Part shown: piece after piece, positions 44,223 to 54,391 of the stretch
Position numbering within the stretch: position 1 is the first letter of the stretch
How the letters are laid out: each line of letters opens with the position of its first letter
Assembly (NCBI RefSeq): GCF_013349995.1
Contig: NZ_JABVXF010000008.1
Location: 62,001 to 126,000, forward strand
Direction of reading: 5' to 3'
DNA length: 64,000 bases
Source of the DNA: Pseudoalteromonas sp. 0303
Lineage (GTDB): Bacteria; Pseudomonadota; Gammaproteobacteria; Enterobacterales; Alteromonadaceae
The notes under the pieces: generated by a model
What the model saw: only the letters and a program-made list of their open reading frames with translations
Told to the model about the DNA's origin: nothing
Database searches by the model: none
Made by a program: the position numbers and the translations under genes

Positions 44223-45737
44223 CTACTCTGTTGTGTGTCGGGTATCACTGCTTGGGCATTCACCCAATAATGAAACTTCACCTGTTGCGGTTTCTTGTTC
44301 CAGTTTTACCTTAAAGCCCCATAGCCTGTAAAGGTGTTTTAACACTTCATCTTTGGATTTAGCTAACGGAATATTGTTATGCGGTACATAACGCAGAGTA
44401 AGTGAACGATCTCCTCTGATATCAACATTATACACTTGAATATTTGGTTCGTGGTTACTTAAGTTGTATTGTGCCGACAGGGTTTCACGAACCTGGTGAT
44501 AGCCCATTTCATCATGGATGGCGCCGACATTGAGGGTCGGCTCTTTTTCATGATCAATAATGGTAAACAACTTAAAATCACGAATAATTTTTGGTGATAA
44601 AAACTGGCTAATAAAGCTCTCGTCTTTAAAGTTTTGCATTGCAAAGTGCAGGGTTTCTAACCAATCACTGCCGGCATACTCCGGAAACCATTTCTTGTCT
44701 TCTTCTGTTGGATTTTCACAAATACGGCGAATATCAACCATCATGTTAAAGCCAAGAGCATAGGGGTTGATCCCTGAATAATAGTTGCTGTTATAGGGCG
44801 GTTGATACACCACATTGGTGTGACTTTGTAAAAACTCGAGCATAAAGGCATCGGTGAGCTTACCTTCGTCGTACAGGTGGTTCAAAATAGTGTAATGCCA
44901 AAACGTAGCCCAGCCCTCATTCATCACTTGAGTTTGTTTTTGTGGGTAAAAATATTGCGAAATTTTACGCACAATACGAATAATTTCTCGTTGCCATGAC
45001 TCTAGCAGAGGTGCATTTTTTTCGATGAAGTACAAAATATTTTCTTGTGGCTCTTCTGGAAAACGACGCTCACGTTTTTTCGACTCTTGCTGCGAAGTAG
45101 GGATTGTGCGCCACAACTCGTTGACTTGCGATTGTAGGTAGTCTTCACGTTCTTGTTGGCGTTTTTGTTCTTCAAAAAGTGAAATACGTTGCGGGCGTTT
45201 GTATCGGTCGACACCATAGTTCATTAACGCATGGCATGAATCAATCAGGTTTTCGACCTCGGTAATACCGTATTTTTCTTCGCACTTGGCAATGTAATTT
45301 TTGGCAAATAATAAGTAATCGATAATTGAGCTGGCATCAGTCCAGGTTTTGAATAAGTAATTGCCTTTAAAAAATGAGTTGTGACCATAGCAGGCGTGGG
45401 CCATTACCAAGGCTTGCATAGGCAGTGTGTTTTCTTCCATTAAATAGGCAATACACGGGTCTGAGTTAATAACTATTTCATAAGCAAGGCCCATTTGCCC
45501 ACGTTTATAGTTTTGCTCTGTTTGAATGAATTTTTTACCATACGACCAGTGGCTGTAGCCAATCGGCATACCCACACTCGAATAGGCATCCATCATTTGT
45601 TCAGCAGTGATCACCTCAATTTGATTCGGGTAGGTATCGAGTTTATAAATTTTCGCTACCCGTTCAATTTCAGTTTGATACTCTGTTAATAGATCAAATG
45701 TCCAATCAGGACCGTCGCTAATACGTTTATCGGCCAT
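44223..45737 (-). CDS. SpoVR family protein (YcgB-like)
   Basis: A 504-residue soluble protein. Conserved blocks include the N-terminal PDWTFDLL, MPIGYSHWSYGKKF, the histidine-rich MAHACYGHNSFFKGNYLF, and NEGWATFWHYTILNHLYDEG. In Bacillus SpoVR affects spore cortex formation; in Gram-negatives (YcgB) it is induced in stationary phase and its biochemistry is unknown. It is nearly always found with yeaH and prkA, as here, which argues for a shared process. It starts 20 bases after yeaH. Confidence 0.94.
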   Translation of the reverse strand: MADKRISDGPDWTFDLLTEYQTEIERVAKIYKLDTYPNQIEVITAEQMMDAYSSVGMPIGYSHWSYGKKFIQTEQNYKRGQMGLAYEIVINSDPCIAYLMEENTLPMQALVMAHACYGHNSFFKGNYLFKTWTDASSIIDYLLFAKNYIAKCEEKYGITEVENLIDSCHALMNYGVDRYKRPQRISLFEEQKRQQEREDYLQSQVNELWRTIPTSQQESKKRERRFPEEPQENILYFIEKNAPLLESWQREIIRIVRKISQYFYPQKQTQVMNEGWATFWHYTILNHLYDEGKLTDAFMLEFLQSHTNVVYQPPYNSNYYSGINPYALGFNMMVDIRRICENPTEEDKKWFPEYAGSDWLETLHFAMQNFKDESFISQFLSPKIIRDFKLFTIIDHEKEPTLNVGAIHDEMGYHQVRETLSAQYNLSNHEPNIQVYNVDIRGDRSLTLRYVPHNNIPLAKSKDEVLKHLYRLWGFKVKLEQETATGEVSLLGECPSSDTRHTTE

Positions 45738-45757
45738 ACTTTACCTCACTGGCAAGG

Positions 45758-47044
45758 CTATGCGGCGCCTTGCTGCTGACGATTCTTTTTAAATAATTCA
45801 CGGAAAATAGGGTAAATGTCCTCAACGCCACGAATGTGTTGCATGGCAAAATTGTCGTGGGTTTGCACTATTGATTGATACTCTCGCCATAAACTTTGAT
45901 GAGCACGAGCGGTAATTTCGATATAGGCGTAATAGCGCACCGCCTTTAACAGTTTATTACGTAAAATTTCGCCACAGTTTGGCGAGTCATCAGCCCAGTT
46001 ATCACCATCAGAGGCTTGCGCTGCGTAAATATTCCACTCTTCAGGGTTATAACGTTCAGCGATGATTTCGTTCATCAGTTTTAATGCACTTGATACTATG
46101 GTGCCACCGGTTTCTTGAGAGTAGAAAAACTCTTGCTCATCGACTTCTTTTGCTTGGGTATGATGGCGAATATAGACAACCTCTATATTTTTGTAGCTAC
46201 GAGTTAAAAATTGATAAAGCAGAATATAAAAGCGTTTTGCCATGTCTTTTGTTGCTTGATCCATCGAGCCAGACACATCCATTAAACAAAACATGACAGC
46301 TTTGCTTGTTGGGTGTGGTTGCTTTTCATAATTACGAAAACGTAAGTCGTAATTATCAATAAAAGGCACTGCTTTAATGCGGTTTTGCAACTCCTCAATT
46401 TGTCGTTCAAGTAAAGCAATTGCCGCCTTGTCTGGCTGCTCTTCAGCTTGTAGCAGAGCGAGCTGACCCTCAAGCTCTGCAAGGTGACGTTTTTTGCCTG
46501 CAGTCATTGCCACTCTTCGAGCAAGCGAGCCTTGCAATGAGCGAACAATATCAATATTGCTTGGCATGCCGTCGTTACAAAAACCAGCGCGATGGGTTTT
46601 CATTTGCACCAGTTTATCGAGCTGGTTTTGCTGCAGGTTAGGCAGTTCAAGATCTTCGAACAGTAAATCTAAGTATTCATCTTTTGAAATAGAAAATACA
46701 AAGTCGTCTTGTCCTTCACCAGAGTCACTGGCTTCACCTTCGCCGCTACCACCACCTTGACCGCCTCCTTGCGGGCGCTTGATTTTGTCGCCCGTAGAGA
46801 ATTGGTCATTGCCTGGGTGGATCTGTTCACGGTCGCCACCACGTCCTTGATGAAAAATAGGCTCACTGATATCACGCTGCGGAATAGAGATACTCTCGCC
46901 GCTGGTGGTATCGGTTACGCTGCGCTTATTAATGGCATCAGATACCGCTTCTTTAATCTGTTTTTTATAACGCCTGATGAACCGTTGACGATTCAAGGTA
47001 CTTTTGTTTTTTCCATTCAGGCGTCGGTCAATAAAATGCGCCAT
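45758..47044 (-). CDS. yeaH: YeaH/DUF444 family protein with von Willebrand A domain
   Basis: A 428-residue protein with a basic N-terminus ([18 protein letters not shown]) and a Gly/Ser/Asp-rich low-complexity stretch about residues 75-115. A vWA domain follows with a metal-ion-dependent adhesion motif (DVSGSMDQ). Its partner is the PrkA kinase encoded 26 bases upstream; yeaGH of E. coli are likewise adjacent and induced by nitrogen starvation and stationary phase. AAA+/vWA pairs often act together, so a joint remodelling or signalling complex is likely but not proven. Confidence 0.94.
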   Translation of the reverse strand: MAHFIDRRLNGKNKSTLNRQRFIRRYKKQIKEAVSDAINKRSVTDTTSGESISIPQRDISEPIFHQGRGGDREQIHPGNDQFSTGDKIKRPQGGGQGGGSGEGEASDSGEGQDDFVFSISKDEYLDLLFEDLELPNLQQNQLDKLVQMKTHRAGFCNDGMPSNIDIVRSLQGSLARRVAMTAGKKRHLAELEGQLALLQAEEQPDKAAIALLERQIEELQNRIKAVPFIDNYDLRFRNYEKQPHPTSKAVMFCLMDVSGSMDQATKDMAKRFYILLYQFLTRSYKNIEVVYIRHHTQAKEVDEQEFFYSQETGGTIVSSALKLMNEIIAERYNPEEWNIYAAQASDGDNWADDSPNCGEILRNKLLKAVRYYAYIEITARAHQSLWREYQSIVQTHDNFAMQHIRGVEDIYPIFRELFKKNRQQQGAA

Positions 47045-47070
47045 AACAACCCCCTTAAAACAAACGTTTT

Positions 47071-48993
47071 TTACTGCGATTTTCTAACGCGTAAATACCA
47101 TTCAGAAAGTAAACGTACTTGTTTTTGGGTATAGCCTTTCTCAACCATACGATTGACAAAGTCTTCGTGTTTTTTCTGATCTTCAGCCGAGGTTTTCGCA
47201 TTGAAGGAAATAACCGGCAGCAGATCTTCGGTATTTGAGAACATTTTCTTCTCAATAACTGTGCGAAGTTTTTCGTAGCTGGTCCAAAGCGGATTCTTGC
47301 CTTGGTTGTGGGCACGCGCCCGCAGTACGAAATTAACTATCTCATTACGGAAATCTTTAGGGTTTGAAATACCCGCAGGTTTTTCAATCTTCTCAAGCTC
47401 TGCGTTAAGCGCAGCACGGTCAAATAACTGGCCGGTATCTGGGTCACGGTATTCTTGATCTTGGATCCAAAAATCTGCATAAGTGACGTAGCGGTCAAAG
47501 ATGTTTTGCCCATATTCTGAGTACGATTCTAAATAGGCTGTTTGTAACTCTTTCCCGATAAACTCTACATACTGAGGAATGAGGTATCCTTTCAAGTGGC
47601 TTAAGTAACGCTCTTCAACATCGGCGGTAAATTGCTCTCGCTCAATTTGCTGTTCAAGAACATAGAATAAGTGCACTGGGTTGGCTGCCACTTCAGTGGT
47701 ATCGAAGTTAAATACCCGCGATAGAATCTTAAACGCAAAGCGGGTAGAAAGCCCGGTCATGCCTTCATCAACACCCGCGTAATCGCGGTATTCTTGATAC
47801 GACTTCGCTTTCGGATCAGTATCTTTTAAGCTTTCGCCGTCATAGACCCGCATTTTTGAATAAATACTTGAGTTTTCTGGCTCTTTAATGCGCGAAAGAG
47901 TGGTAAATTGTGCCAGTGTTTTTAATGTGCCCGGTGCACAAGGTGCATCATGTAATTCACTGTTTTCAAGAAGTTTGTTGTAAATTTTAACTTCTTCAGA
48001 AACACGTAAACAATAAGGCACTTTGACGATGTAAACACGGTCTAAAAATGCTTCATTGTTTTTGTTGTTTTTAAATGTTTGCCACTCAGATTCATTTGAG
48101 TGAGCTAAAATCATACCATTAAACGGCAGGGCACTAATGCCTTCTGTACCGTTATAATTACCTTCTTGCGTTGCTGTAAGTAGTGGGTGTAGCACCTTGA
48201 TTGGCGCTTTAAACATTTCCACAAACTCCATTAAACCTTGGTTTGCTAAACAAAGTGCACCTGAGTAGGCATAGGCATCAGGGTCATTTTGTGCAAAGTG
48301 CTCAAGCTGGCGAATATCGACCTTACCCACTAACGCTGAAATGTCTTGATTGTTTTCATCGCCGGGCTCGGTTTTCGCAATCGCGACTTGATTTAAAATA
48401 GATGGGAAGCGCTTAACCACTCTAAATTGGCTAATATCACCGTTAAATTCACTTAAACGTTTTGCGGCCCACGGTGACATCACTGTTTTTAAATAACGCG
48501 GTTTAATGCCGTATTCTTTTTCTAAAAGTTCAGCGTCTTCATTTGGGTCAAATAACGCTAAAGGGTGGTCGTTAACAGGCGAGCCTTTGATTGAGTAAAT
48601 AGGTACCTGCTGCATTAAGTATTTTAGCTTTTCAGCAATTGATGATTTACCGCCACCTACCGGGCCAAGTAAATACAGTACTTGCTTACATTCTTCTAAG
48701 CCTTGCGCAGCATGTTTTAAATAAGAGACGATTTGTTCAATGGCATCTTCCATACCATAAAAATCGTGAAATGCAGGGTAGCGTGCGACTACGCGATTAG
48801 AAAACAGCCTGCTTAAACGCGCATCGGTTGATGTGTCGATAATCTCCGGCTCACCGATGGCCATTAATAGCCGCTCAGGTGCGCTGGCATAAGCTGATTT
48901 ATCCTTCTTACAGATCTCGAGAAATTCCTCAATACTGTATTCTTCTTCTTGCGCTGCTTCGTATCGTGATTGGTAATGCTCAAAAATACTCAT
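47071..48993 (-). CDS. yeaG: PrkA/YeaG family serine protein kinase (AAA+ type)
   Basis: A 640-residue protein. The AAA+ core has Walker [17 protein letters not shown] about residue 110, and the PrkA C-terminal kinase-like region follows, with conserved [26 protein letters not shown] just before the ATG is a strong ribosome-binding site. It is the first gene of the four-gene stress unit prkA-yeaH-spoVR-usp. E. coli yeaGH expression depends on sigma-S and nitrogen control; I found no convincing sigma-54 site upstream here. Confidence 0.95.
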   Translation of the reverse strand: MSIFEHYQSRYEAAQEEEYSIEEFLEICKKDKSAYASAPERLLMAIGEPEIIDTSTDARLSRLFSNRVVARYPAFHDFYGMEDAIEQIVSYLKHAAQGLEECKQVLYLLGPVGGGKSSIAEKLKYLMQQVPIYSIKGSPVNDHPLALFDPNEDAELLEKEYGIKPRYLKTVMSPWAAKRLSEFNGDISQFRVVKRFPSILNQVAIAKTEPGDENNQDISALVGKVDIRQLEHFAQNDPDAYAYSGALCLANQGLMEFVEMFKAPIKVLHPLLTATQEGNYNGTEGISALPFNGMILAHSNESEWQTFKNNKNNEAFLDRVYIVKVPYCLRVSEEVKIYNKLLENSELHDAPCAPGTLKTLAQFTTLSRIKEPENSSIYSKMRVYDGESLKDTDPKAKSYQEYRDYAGVDEGMTGLSTRFAFKILSRVFNFDTTEVAANPVHLFYVLEQQIEREQFTADVEERYLSHLKGYLIPQYVEFIGKELQTAYLESYSEYGQNIFDRYVTYADFWIQDQEYRDPDTGQLFDRAALNAELEKIEKPAGISNPKDFRNEIVNFVLRARAHNQGKNPLWTSYEKLRTVIEKKMFSNTEDLLPVISFNAKTSAEDQKKHEDFVNRMVEKGYTQKQVRLLSEWYLRVRKSQ

Positions 48994-49183
48994 AGAGACC
49001 TCCGAAAACCCGCTAAAATGACGTGTAATTAGATTAAGAGAAAAGCAAAGGCTAATTAAAGCTTAGTCACGATTTTGAATTTTTGCGCAAGAAAATTAAG
49101 AATTTAATTGAAAAAAGCTCATCTTGATTACGCTTTTTGGCTGAGGGCTTGGCTGCGACTTAGAAGGGGCGTGCACTGGCAAT

Positions 49184-49210
49184 AAAAAAGACGCCGAAGC
49201 GTCTTTTTTT
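49184..49210 (-). terminator. Intrinsic terminator after sodB
   Basis: Read on the minus strand, GACGC-TTCG-GCGTC is a UUCG tetraloop hairpin followed by a T-run; the plus strand also ends in seven T residues. Confidence 0.9.
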
Positions 49211-49232
49211 GATTACTGCTAGTAACAGAAGA

Positions 49233-49814
49233 TTAAGCGAAGTTAGCGTTCGCGAAGTCCCAGTTAACTAATGCCCAGAAACCTTTTAGGTAATCTGGAC
49301 GAACGTTACGGTAATCGATGTAGTAAGCGTGTTCCCAAAGATCCACAGTTAGGATTGGAGTAACACCTTCGTCAGTTAAAGGCGTTGCAGCATTTGATGT
49401 GTTAACGATATCAAGTGTGCCGTCAGCTAGTTTAACTAACCAAGTCCAGCTTGAACCGAAGTTGTTTACTGCTTTGTCGTTTAACGCTTCTTTGAATGCG
49501 TCGAAAGAACCCCATTTAGCGTTGATCGCGTCAGCGATTGCGCCTGTAGGCTCGCCACCGCCGTTTGGAGATAGGCTGTTCCAGTAGAACGTGTGGTTCC
49601 AGATTTGTGCAGCATTGTTAAATACGCCACCTTCTGAAGAACATACGATTTCTTCTAGAGATTTGTTTTCGAATTCTGTGCCTGGGATCAGACCGTTTAA
49701 TTTCACAACGTAAGTGTTGTGGTGTTTACCGTGGTGAAACTCTAGAGTCTCTTTTGAAATATGTGGCTCTAATGCATCGATTGCGTATGGTAGTGACGGT
49801 AGTTCAAATGCCAT
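49233..49814 (-). CDS. sodB: Iron superoxide dismutase
   Basis: A 193-residue Fe/Mn-family SOD, the length of E. coli SodB. Metal ligands are visible in [15 protein letters not shown], in [11 protein letters not shown], and in the signature [13 protein letters not shown]. The residues [13 protein letters not shown] and the context of AQ rather than GG near the second ligand favour the iron enzyme. It removes cytoplasmic superoxide. It is divergent from grxD, whose intergenic region carries a cluster of inverted repeats. Confidence 0.95.
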   Translation of the reverse strand: MAFELPSLPYAIDALEPHISKETLEFHHGKHHNTYVVKLNGLIPGTEFENKSLEEIVCSSEGGVFNNAAQIWNHTFYWNSLSPNGGGEPTGAIADAINAKWGSFDAFKEALNDKAVNNFGSSWTWLVKLADGTLDIVNTSNAATPLTDEGVTPILTVDLWEHAYYIDYRNVRPDYLKGFWALVNWDFANANFA

Positions 49815-49887
49815 TTTTTATCTCCATCTTCTTGGTTGATAGTCCACTCAGTTATAGGTAATAGCAAGGTAAACCGCGTACTTCCCT

Positions 49888-49964
49888 ATACCAAGTGGTA
49901 TTATAGTGTTACTATAATTGTTGAGTATTTTACTCAAGTTTTAGCAAACAGCAATGCTATTGCT
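49888..49964. promoter_or_regulatory. Cluster of four inverted repeats between sodB and grxD
   Basis: In 77 bases there are four perfect inverted repeats: ATACCA-AG-TGGTAT (49888-49901), ATTATAGT-GTT-ACTATAAT (49900-49918), TTGAGTA-TTT-TACTCAA (49921-49937) and AGCAAT-GCT-ATTGCT (49950-49964). The second contains TATAAT on both strands, so it may hold the divergent -10 boxes. No known operator motif is recognised. Confidence 0.55.
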
Positions 49965-50078
49965 AAAGACTATTTAAAATTGTGGCTACGAATGCCGATT
50001 TTAAGTTATATATCTGAGGCCACAGTGAAACTTTTTCAAGGCCAATGTAGTAAGCCAATGTCTTTTTTGAGGTTGTAA

Positions 50079-50417
50079 ATGGAAACCATCGATAAAATTA
50101 AACAGCAAATTTCTGAAAATCCTATCCTTCTTTACATGAAAGGATCACCAAAGTTACCTAACTGTGGTTTTTCTTCACAAGCATCACAAGCACTTATGGC
50201 GTGTGGTGAGCAGTTTGCTTACGTTGACATTCTACTTAACCCAGATATCCGTGCAGAGTTACCTGCATACGCAAACTGGCCAACTTTCCCACAACTATGG
50301 GTAGAAGGCGAGCTTATCGGTGGTTGTGACATTATCATCGAAATGTTTCAACGTGGTGAATTACAGCCACTAATCACTGAAACAGCAGCAAAGTACAAAG
50401 AAAAAGACGCTGAATAA
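50079..50417 (+). CDS. grxD: Monothiol glutaredoxin GrxD
   Basis: A 112-residue CGFS-type glutaredoxin. The active site lies in LYMKGSPKLPNCGFSSQAS; conserved surrounding motifs are NWPTFPQLWVEGELIGGCDII. Such proteins bind a [2Fe-2S] cluster with glutathione and transfer it to apo-proteins. The upstream frame is open to 49836, but ATG 50079 gives the exact family start. A terminator follows. Confidence 0.96.
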   Translation: METIDKIKQQISENPILLYMKGSPKLPNCGFSSQASQALMACGEQFAYVDILLNPDIRAELPAYANWPTFPQLWVEGELIGGCDIIIEMFQRGELQPLITETAAKYKEKDAE

Positions 50418-50436
50418 TTATATTTAGTGTAGAAAG

Positions 50437-50460
50437 AAGCCGCTGATTGCGGCTTTTTTT
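50437..50460. terminator. Terminator between grxD and the sensor kinase gene
   Basis: AAGCCGC (50437-50443) pairs with GCGGCTT (50449-50455), with a T-run following. Confidence 0.88.
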
Positions 50461-50472
50461 ATATCAAATTTT

Positions 50473-51765
50473 TCAAGCTGGCAGCAAAACATGCACGCTT
50501 AATCCACCTTGCTCGCGGTTATGCAAGCTAATTTGCCCGTGGTGCGCTTCAACTATTTCCCTGCAAAGTGCTAACCCTAGGCCACTGCCTGTTGCTTTAG
50601 TGGAGTAAAAGGGAATAAGTGCGTTTGCCATTACAGCTTCACTCATACCTTTACCTTTATCACTCACCGTGATGTGTGTGCCACTTGCTTCTTGTTGCAC
50701 TGTTAAGCTGACATCTTCCGGGTTTGACCCTGACTCATAGGCATTTTTTAATAAGTTTATAAGTAATTGTTCGAGCTGAGTGTGATCAGCATCAGTTGTT
50801 ACACGCTTATCAAGTGAGACCTCAACTTGCCACTGACTTTTTAATTGCTCAATCAGCGTCGGCCAGTTAATCGTTGATAGTTGAGGGGTGGGTAACTTGG
50901 CAAATTTACCATAACCTTGCACAAACTCATTAAGGTGTTTTATGCGGTCTTCAATGGTGGTAAATACCCGTTTTAAGCGTGGTTCATCGACTTCTTTTGT
51001 TAAAAGTTGCGCGCTATGAAGCATCGACGACATTGGCCCAAGGGAGTTGTTAAGCTCATGGCTAATAATACGAATAACTTTTTTCCATACCTCTACTTCT
51101 TGGCGGCTAAGTTCACGGGTCAGTTGTTTAAAAACATACAGTTGGTGAAACTGATTATTTAGTAATAATCGGCCTGTTGCCATGTGCCAAGTTTGTGATT
51201 CTTGATCTGCTTTGTCGAGGGTAAATAAACCATCAACGCCTTTGTGAATCGCGCGGGTTAATTGCTCGCAGCTTGAATCTAATAAGTTTTCAAGCTTGGC
51301 GCCTTCAAGGGCTGATTTAGCATCAAGTAAGCTGCGGGCACTGTGGTTGCTATACACAATAAAGCCTTGGTCGTTGGTCAAAAGCACAGCTTGCGGCGAG
51401 CTTTGCAGTACTTTGTCGAGCATCAACTCACGCTGATAAATCCATTGTTTTTCTTGGCGAAGCTGTTTTGCGGTTTGGTTATAAAGCCGGCATAAATCAC
51501 CTAGCTCATCACTGCCATCATAGGCTAATAATGTAGCCAGCTCACCATCTTTAAAATTAAGCAGCCCGGTTTCGAGCGAGTTCATGCCATCAATGAGCGG
51601 GGTTGATAATTGGGCAGCAAAAAATCCGCTGATAAAGGTGCAAGCGAGTAGGGCTAATAGGCTGTAAAGCAAGCTTATGCCCGCAAAATAACAAACCAAT
51701 ATAAGCGGCAATGCAGAAGCAGCAATACACAAAGTTATGATTTTATATCGAAACGAAAAACGCAT
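50473..51765 (-). CDS. NtrB-type sensor histidine kinase of the exporter locus
   Basis: A 430-residue membrane kinase. Two adjacent membrane segments lie at about residues 8-55 with almost no periplasmic loop, so it probably senses the membrane or an internal signal. A HAMP-like helix, a PAS-like domain (about 115-220, VLLTNDQGFIVYSNHSARSLL) and a HisKA helix with phospho-histidine in IISHELNNSLGPM follow. The ATPase has N box NLLKNAYESG, G1 DKGKGM and G2 GSGLGLAL. It shares one base with the sigma-54 regulator gene, so the two are co-transcribed and almost certainly a cognate pair. Confidence 0.93.
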   Translation of the reverse strand: MRFSFRYKIITLCIAASALPLILVCYFAGISLLYSLLALLACTFISGFFAAQLSTPLIDGMNSLETGLLNFKDGELATLLAYDGSDELGDLCRLYNQTAKQLRQEKQWIYQRELMLDKVLQSSPQAVLLTNDQGFIVYSNHSARSLLDAKSALEGAKLENLLDSSCEQLTRAIHKGVDGLFTLDKADQESQTWHMATGRLLLNNQFHQLYVFKQLTRELSRQEVEVWKKVIRIISHELNNSLGPMSSMLHSAQLLTKEVDEPRLKRVFTTIEDRIKHLNEFVQGYGKFAKLPTPQLSTINWPTLIEQLKSQWQVEVSLDKRVTTDADHTQLEQLLINLLKNAYESGSNPEDVSLTVQQEASGTHITVSDKGKGMSEAVMANALIPFYSTKATGSGLGLALCREIVEAHHGQISLHNREQGGLSVHVLLPA

Positions 51766-53093
51766 TAGTATTCAATCTTAAATTTATCAAGCCTGCGATA
51801 AAGCGCTTGGCGGCTTAAGCCAAAATGGCGAGCCACTTTAGCAATCACACCTTTGTACTCGCGCATGGCAAGTTCGATCTCTTGTTTGTTAGGCTCTGCT
51901 CTTGTTTGTGTTGGGCTGTTTGTTTCAACTTGTAAGCCAAAATCAGCAAGCTCAATCACCCCTTTGGGTTTTAAAACGCCAGCGCGTTTACAGGCATTTT
52001 CAAGCTCGCGAACATTACCCGGCCAGCTATGGGCGAGCAGGGCTTTTTCTGTACTTAGTGACAGTGTGCGCTCAGGTAAAAAGTGTGCGACCAAAGCTAA
52101 AATATCATCGGGGCGATGGGCAAGGCTTGGTAAATTTAACTCAATTACATTTAAGCGGTAGTAAAGGTCTTCTCGAAATTGACCTGCTTTAATTGCATGG
52201 CTTAAATCTTCATTGGTTGCTGAAATCACCCGCACATTCACTTTACGTGTTTGTGTTGAACCTAAACGTTCAAATTCACCGGTTTGTAAAATGCGTAATA
52301 ATTTCATTTGCCCAGAAAGTGGCAAGTTACCAATTTCGTCTAAAAATAGGGTGCCACCATCGGCCGCTTCAAAACGACCAATGCGCTGTTTAGTAATACC
52401 TGTATAGGCGCCCGCTTCTGCACCAAATAACTCAGCCTCAATAAGCTCGCTTGGTAAAGCACCCGCATTAACAGTGATAAAGGGTTTATCTGCTAATAAT
52501 GAATTGGCCTGTATTATTTGCGCAATGCGCTCTTTACCACTGCCGTTGGGGCCTGTGATCAGCACTGAAATATCTGATTTAGCAACTTGAATCGCAAGAT
52601 TAACAATGTGCTCCATAGCGGTACTTTTATAAACCAAGCCTACTAAATTTGCTTGTTGTACAGATGCGTCACGTTCTTGCTGGTGGCGGGTAAAGGTTTC
52701 GTTTTGCTGTTTTGCTTTACCCAGCTCGATTAGGTTATTTACACAAGTAAGTAGCTTGGCATCGTCCCACGGTTTTGGTAAATAATCAGCCGCCCCAGCT
52801 TTGACAAGTTCAACGGCAGTAGAAAGCTCCGTCCATGCGGTGATCAAAATAATCGGTAGGTGAGGATTTATGTCTCTTAAGGCATAAAAAAGTTCTTTGC
52901 CTTCTTCGCCGGAAGTGGTGTCGGCGGTAAAGTTCATGTCTTGAATAACAAGCGCAATGCGTTGGTATTGTACGGCCTGAATTGCCTCAAACGGGTTACT
53001 TGCTGTAACAACACCAAAACCGTGAATTTCGAGTAATAACGACAATGCATCCAAAATGGCTGGGTTATCGTCGACGATAAGTATTTTTTCCAT
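51765..53093 (-). CDS. NtrC-type sigma-54-dependent response regulator of the exporter locus
   Basis: A 442-residue enhancer-binding protein. The receiver domain (1-125) has VDDN and the aspartate motif VIQDMNF. The AAA+ domain (about 150-380) has Walker A GPNGSGKE, the sigma-54 contact loop GAYTGI (consensus GAFTGA) and Walker B GGTLFLDEIGN. A Fis-type helix-turn-helix (KVARHFGLSRQALYRRLDKF) closes the protein. Its gene lies downstream of the ABC exporter genes on the same strand. The likely target is the sigma-54-like promoter at 57817-57832 with paired palindromes upstream, which would make the locus self-regulated. Confidence 0.93.
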   Translation of the reverse strand: MEKILIVDDNPAILDALSLLLEIHGFGVVTASNPFEAIQAVQYQRIALVIQDMNFTADTTSGEEGKELFYALRDINPHLPIILITAWTELSTAVELVKAGAADYLPKPWDDAKLLTCVNNLIELGKAKQQNETFTRHQQERDASVQQANLVGLVYKSTAMEHIVNLAIQVAKSDISVLITGPNGSGKERIAQIIQANSLLADKPFITVNAGALPSELIEAELFGAEAGAYTGITKQRIGRFEAADGGTLFLDEIGNLPLSGQMKLLRILQTGEFERLGSTQTRKVNVRVISATNEDLSHAIKAGQFREDLYYRLNVIELNLPSLAHRPDDILALVAHFLPERTLSLSTEKALLAHSWPGNVRELENACKRAGVLKPKGVIELADFGLQVETNSPTQTRAEPNKQEIELAMREYKGVIAKVARHFGLSRQALYRRLDKFKIEY

Positions 53094-53174
53094 ATTTTTG
53101 TTTTAGTTACTTTCCTAATAAGAGTGCAAGATGAATGCTACACTGTTAATCCAGTGTAGCATAGGTTGGGAGAA

Positions 53175-54380
53175 CTAAATTGTTCGAGTTGCAATGCTCG
53201 GTGAGATATTCGCCGCTCGTTTTGCAGGGGCAAGTACCGCTAATAAACTCATAGCGAACACTGCCAGCGCAGTAGCAAGTACGTAGCTAATATCAAGCTG
53301 AGCAATTGAAAAGTGCTGCATCAGTAATTGCCCTAAATACACGGCAGCAATCACTCCAATCACTAAACCAACTATACATATCATGGCGTTTTCAACTAAG
53401 AAGTAGCTAATGATGGCAGATTTTCTGGCGCCTAAAGCGCGGCGAGTGCCTATTTGTTTAGTACGCTTACTAATATTGAACAGCGTTAGGCCGAAAATAC
53501 CCAGGGCCGTCACCAACACTAAAATAGTAATAAGTACAATCAGCATGCGCATCATTAATGTATCTTCAGCCATGTATGACTCTTTATCGTCATCTAAGCC
53601 ACGAATGCGAGAAATAACACGTTTGTTGTAGTTTTTCAGCATGGCTTCTTCAACACGGTTCATGACCGATTGACGTTGACCAGGCTCTGTTCTAACCACA
53701 AAGCGTGCATTTGTACCAGGCTTAATAAAAGGCAGCAGTGCTACGTTATCTGGGCGGCTGTCTTTAAGCCATGGGCCTTTCATAAGATCAATTACACCAA
53801 TTATTTTCATTGGAATATCACCAAAATAGACAGTTTGCCCTAAACCATTGCCGTCAGGGAACAGCTCATCAAGTAGAGTTTTAGTGACAACGGTTACTTT
53901 TGAAAGCTCATCATAGTTATCGGTAACGATCACTTCGTCTTCGGTGTAGTTACGCCCAGCAATGAGTTTTACACCATAAGTATTGATACCATGCTCATCG
54001 ATAAACATGTAAGAGCTACGCGCTGATTTACTCTCTTCAGGTGCTGGCTTTAAACTAAAATCTGACGAAGAGCCACTGCCCGAAAGCGGTGTATTACTTG
54101 AATAAGCAGCATCAACTACACCAGGTATTTGACGAAGCATGGCTTCATCAAGCTCATATTGCTGAGACGGTGACACATCTTTGCCAAACATCATGACATT
54201 AAAAACGAAAATGTCTTGTTCAGGATAGCCAGTCTCTTGGCTTAAATAGCTAATTCTGTCTTGAATAATAAACGCTGCGTTACTGACAATCGCAGTGGTG
54301 ATGGCAATTTGGATCAGTAATAAAATAGCGCCAACTTTTGAGCGGCATAAGGCGTGAAAGATAGGTTTAATTTCTAACAT
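53175..54380 (-). CDS. MacB/FtsX-type ABC permease (second permease)
   Basis: A 401-residue permease. One membrane segment near residue 20 is followed by a large periplasmic MacB-core domain and then three segments forming the FtsX domain (from about residue 275, ILVLVTALGIFGLTLFNISKRTKQIGTRRALGARK). Without a fused ATPase it must act with the separate ATPase encoded upstream. It lies 11 bases behind the first permease gene, whose sequence differs considerably, suggesting a heterodimeric transporter. The kinase-regulator pair follows 81 bases downstream. Confidence 0.92.
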   Translation of the reverse strand: MLEIKPIFHALCRSKVGAILLLIQIAITTAIVSNAAFIIQDRISYLSQETGYPEQDIFVFNVMMFGKDVSPSQQYELDEAMLRQIPGVVDAAYSSNTPLSGSGSSSDFSLKPAPEESKSARSSYMFIDEHGINTYGVKLIAGRNYTEDEVIVTDNYDELSKVTVVTKTLLDELFPDGNGLGQTVYFGDIPMKIIGVIDLMKGPWLKDSRPDNVALLPFIKPGTNARFVVRTEPGQRQSVMNRVEEAMLKNYNKRVISRIRGLDDDKESYMAEDTLMMRMLIVLITILVLVTALGIFGLTLFNISKRTKQIGTRRALGARKSAIISYFLVENAMICIVGLVIGVIAAVYLGQLLMQHFSIAQLDISYVLATALAVFAMSLLAVLAPAKRAANISPSIATRTI

Positions 54381-54391
54381 GGGTGTCTTCC

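Noticed and set aside
49836..50078. 80-residue ORF directly before grxD
   Set aside because: It covers the inverted-repeat cluster and divergent promoters, starts without a ribosome-binding site and has no recognisable features.
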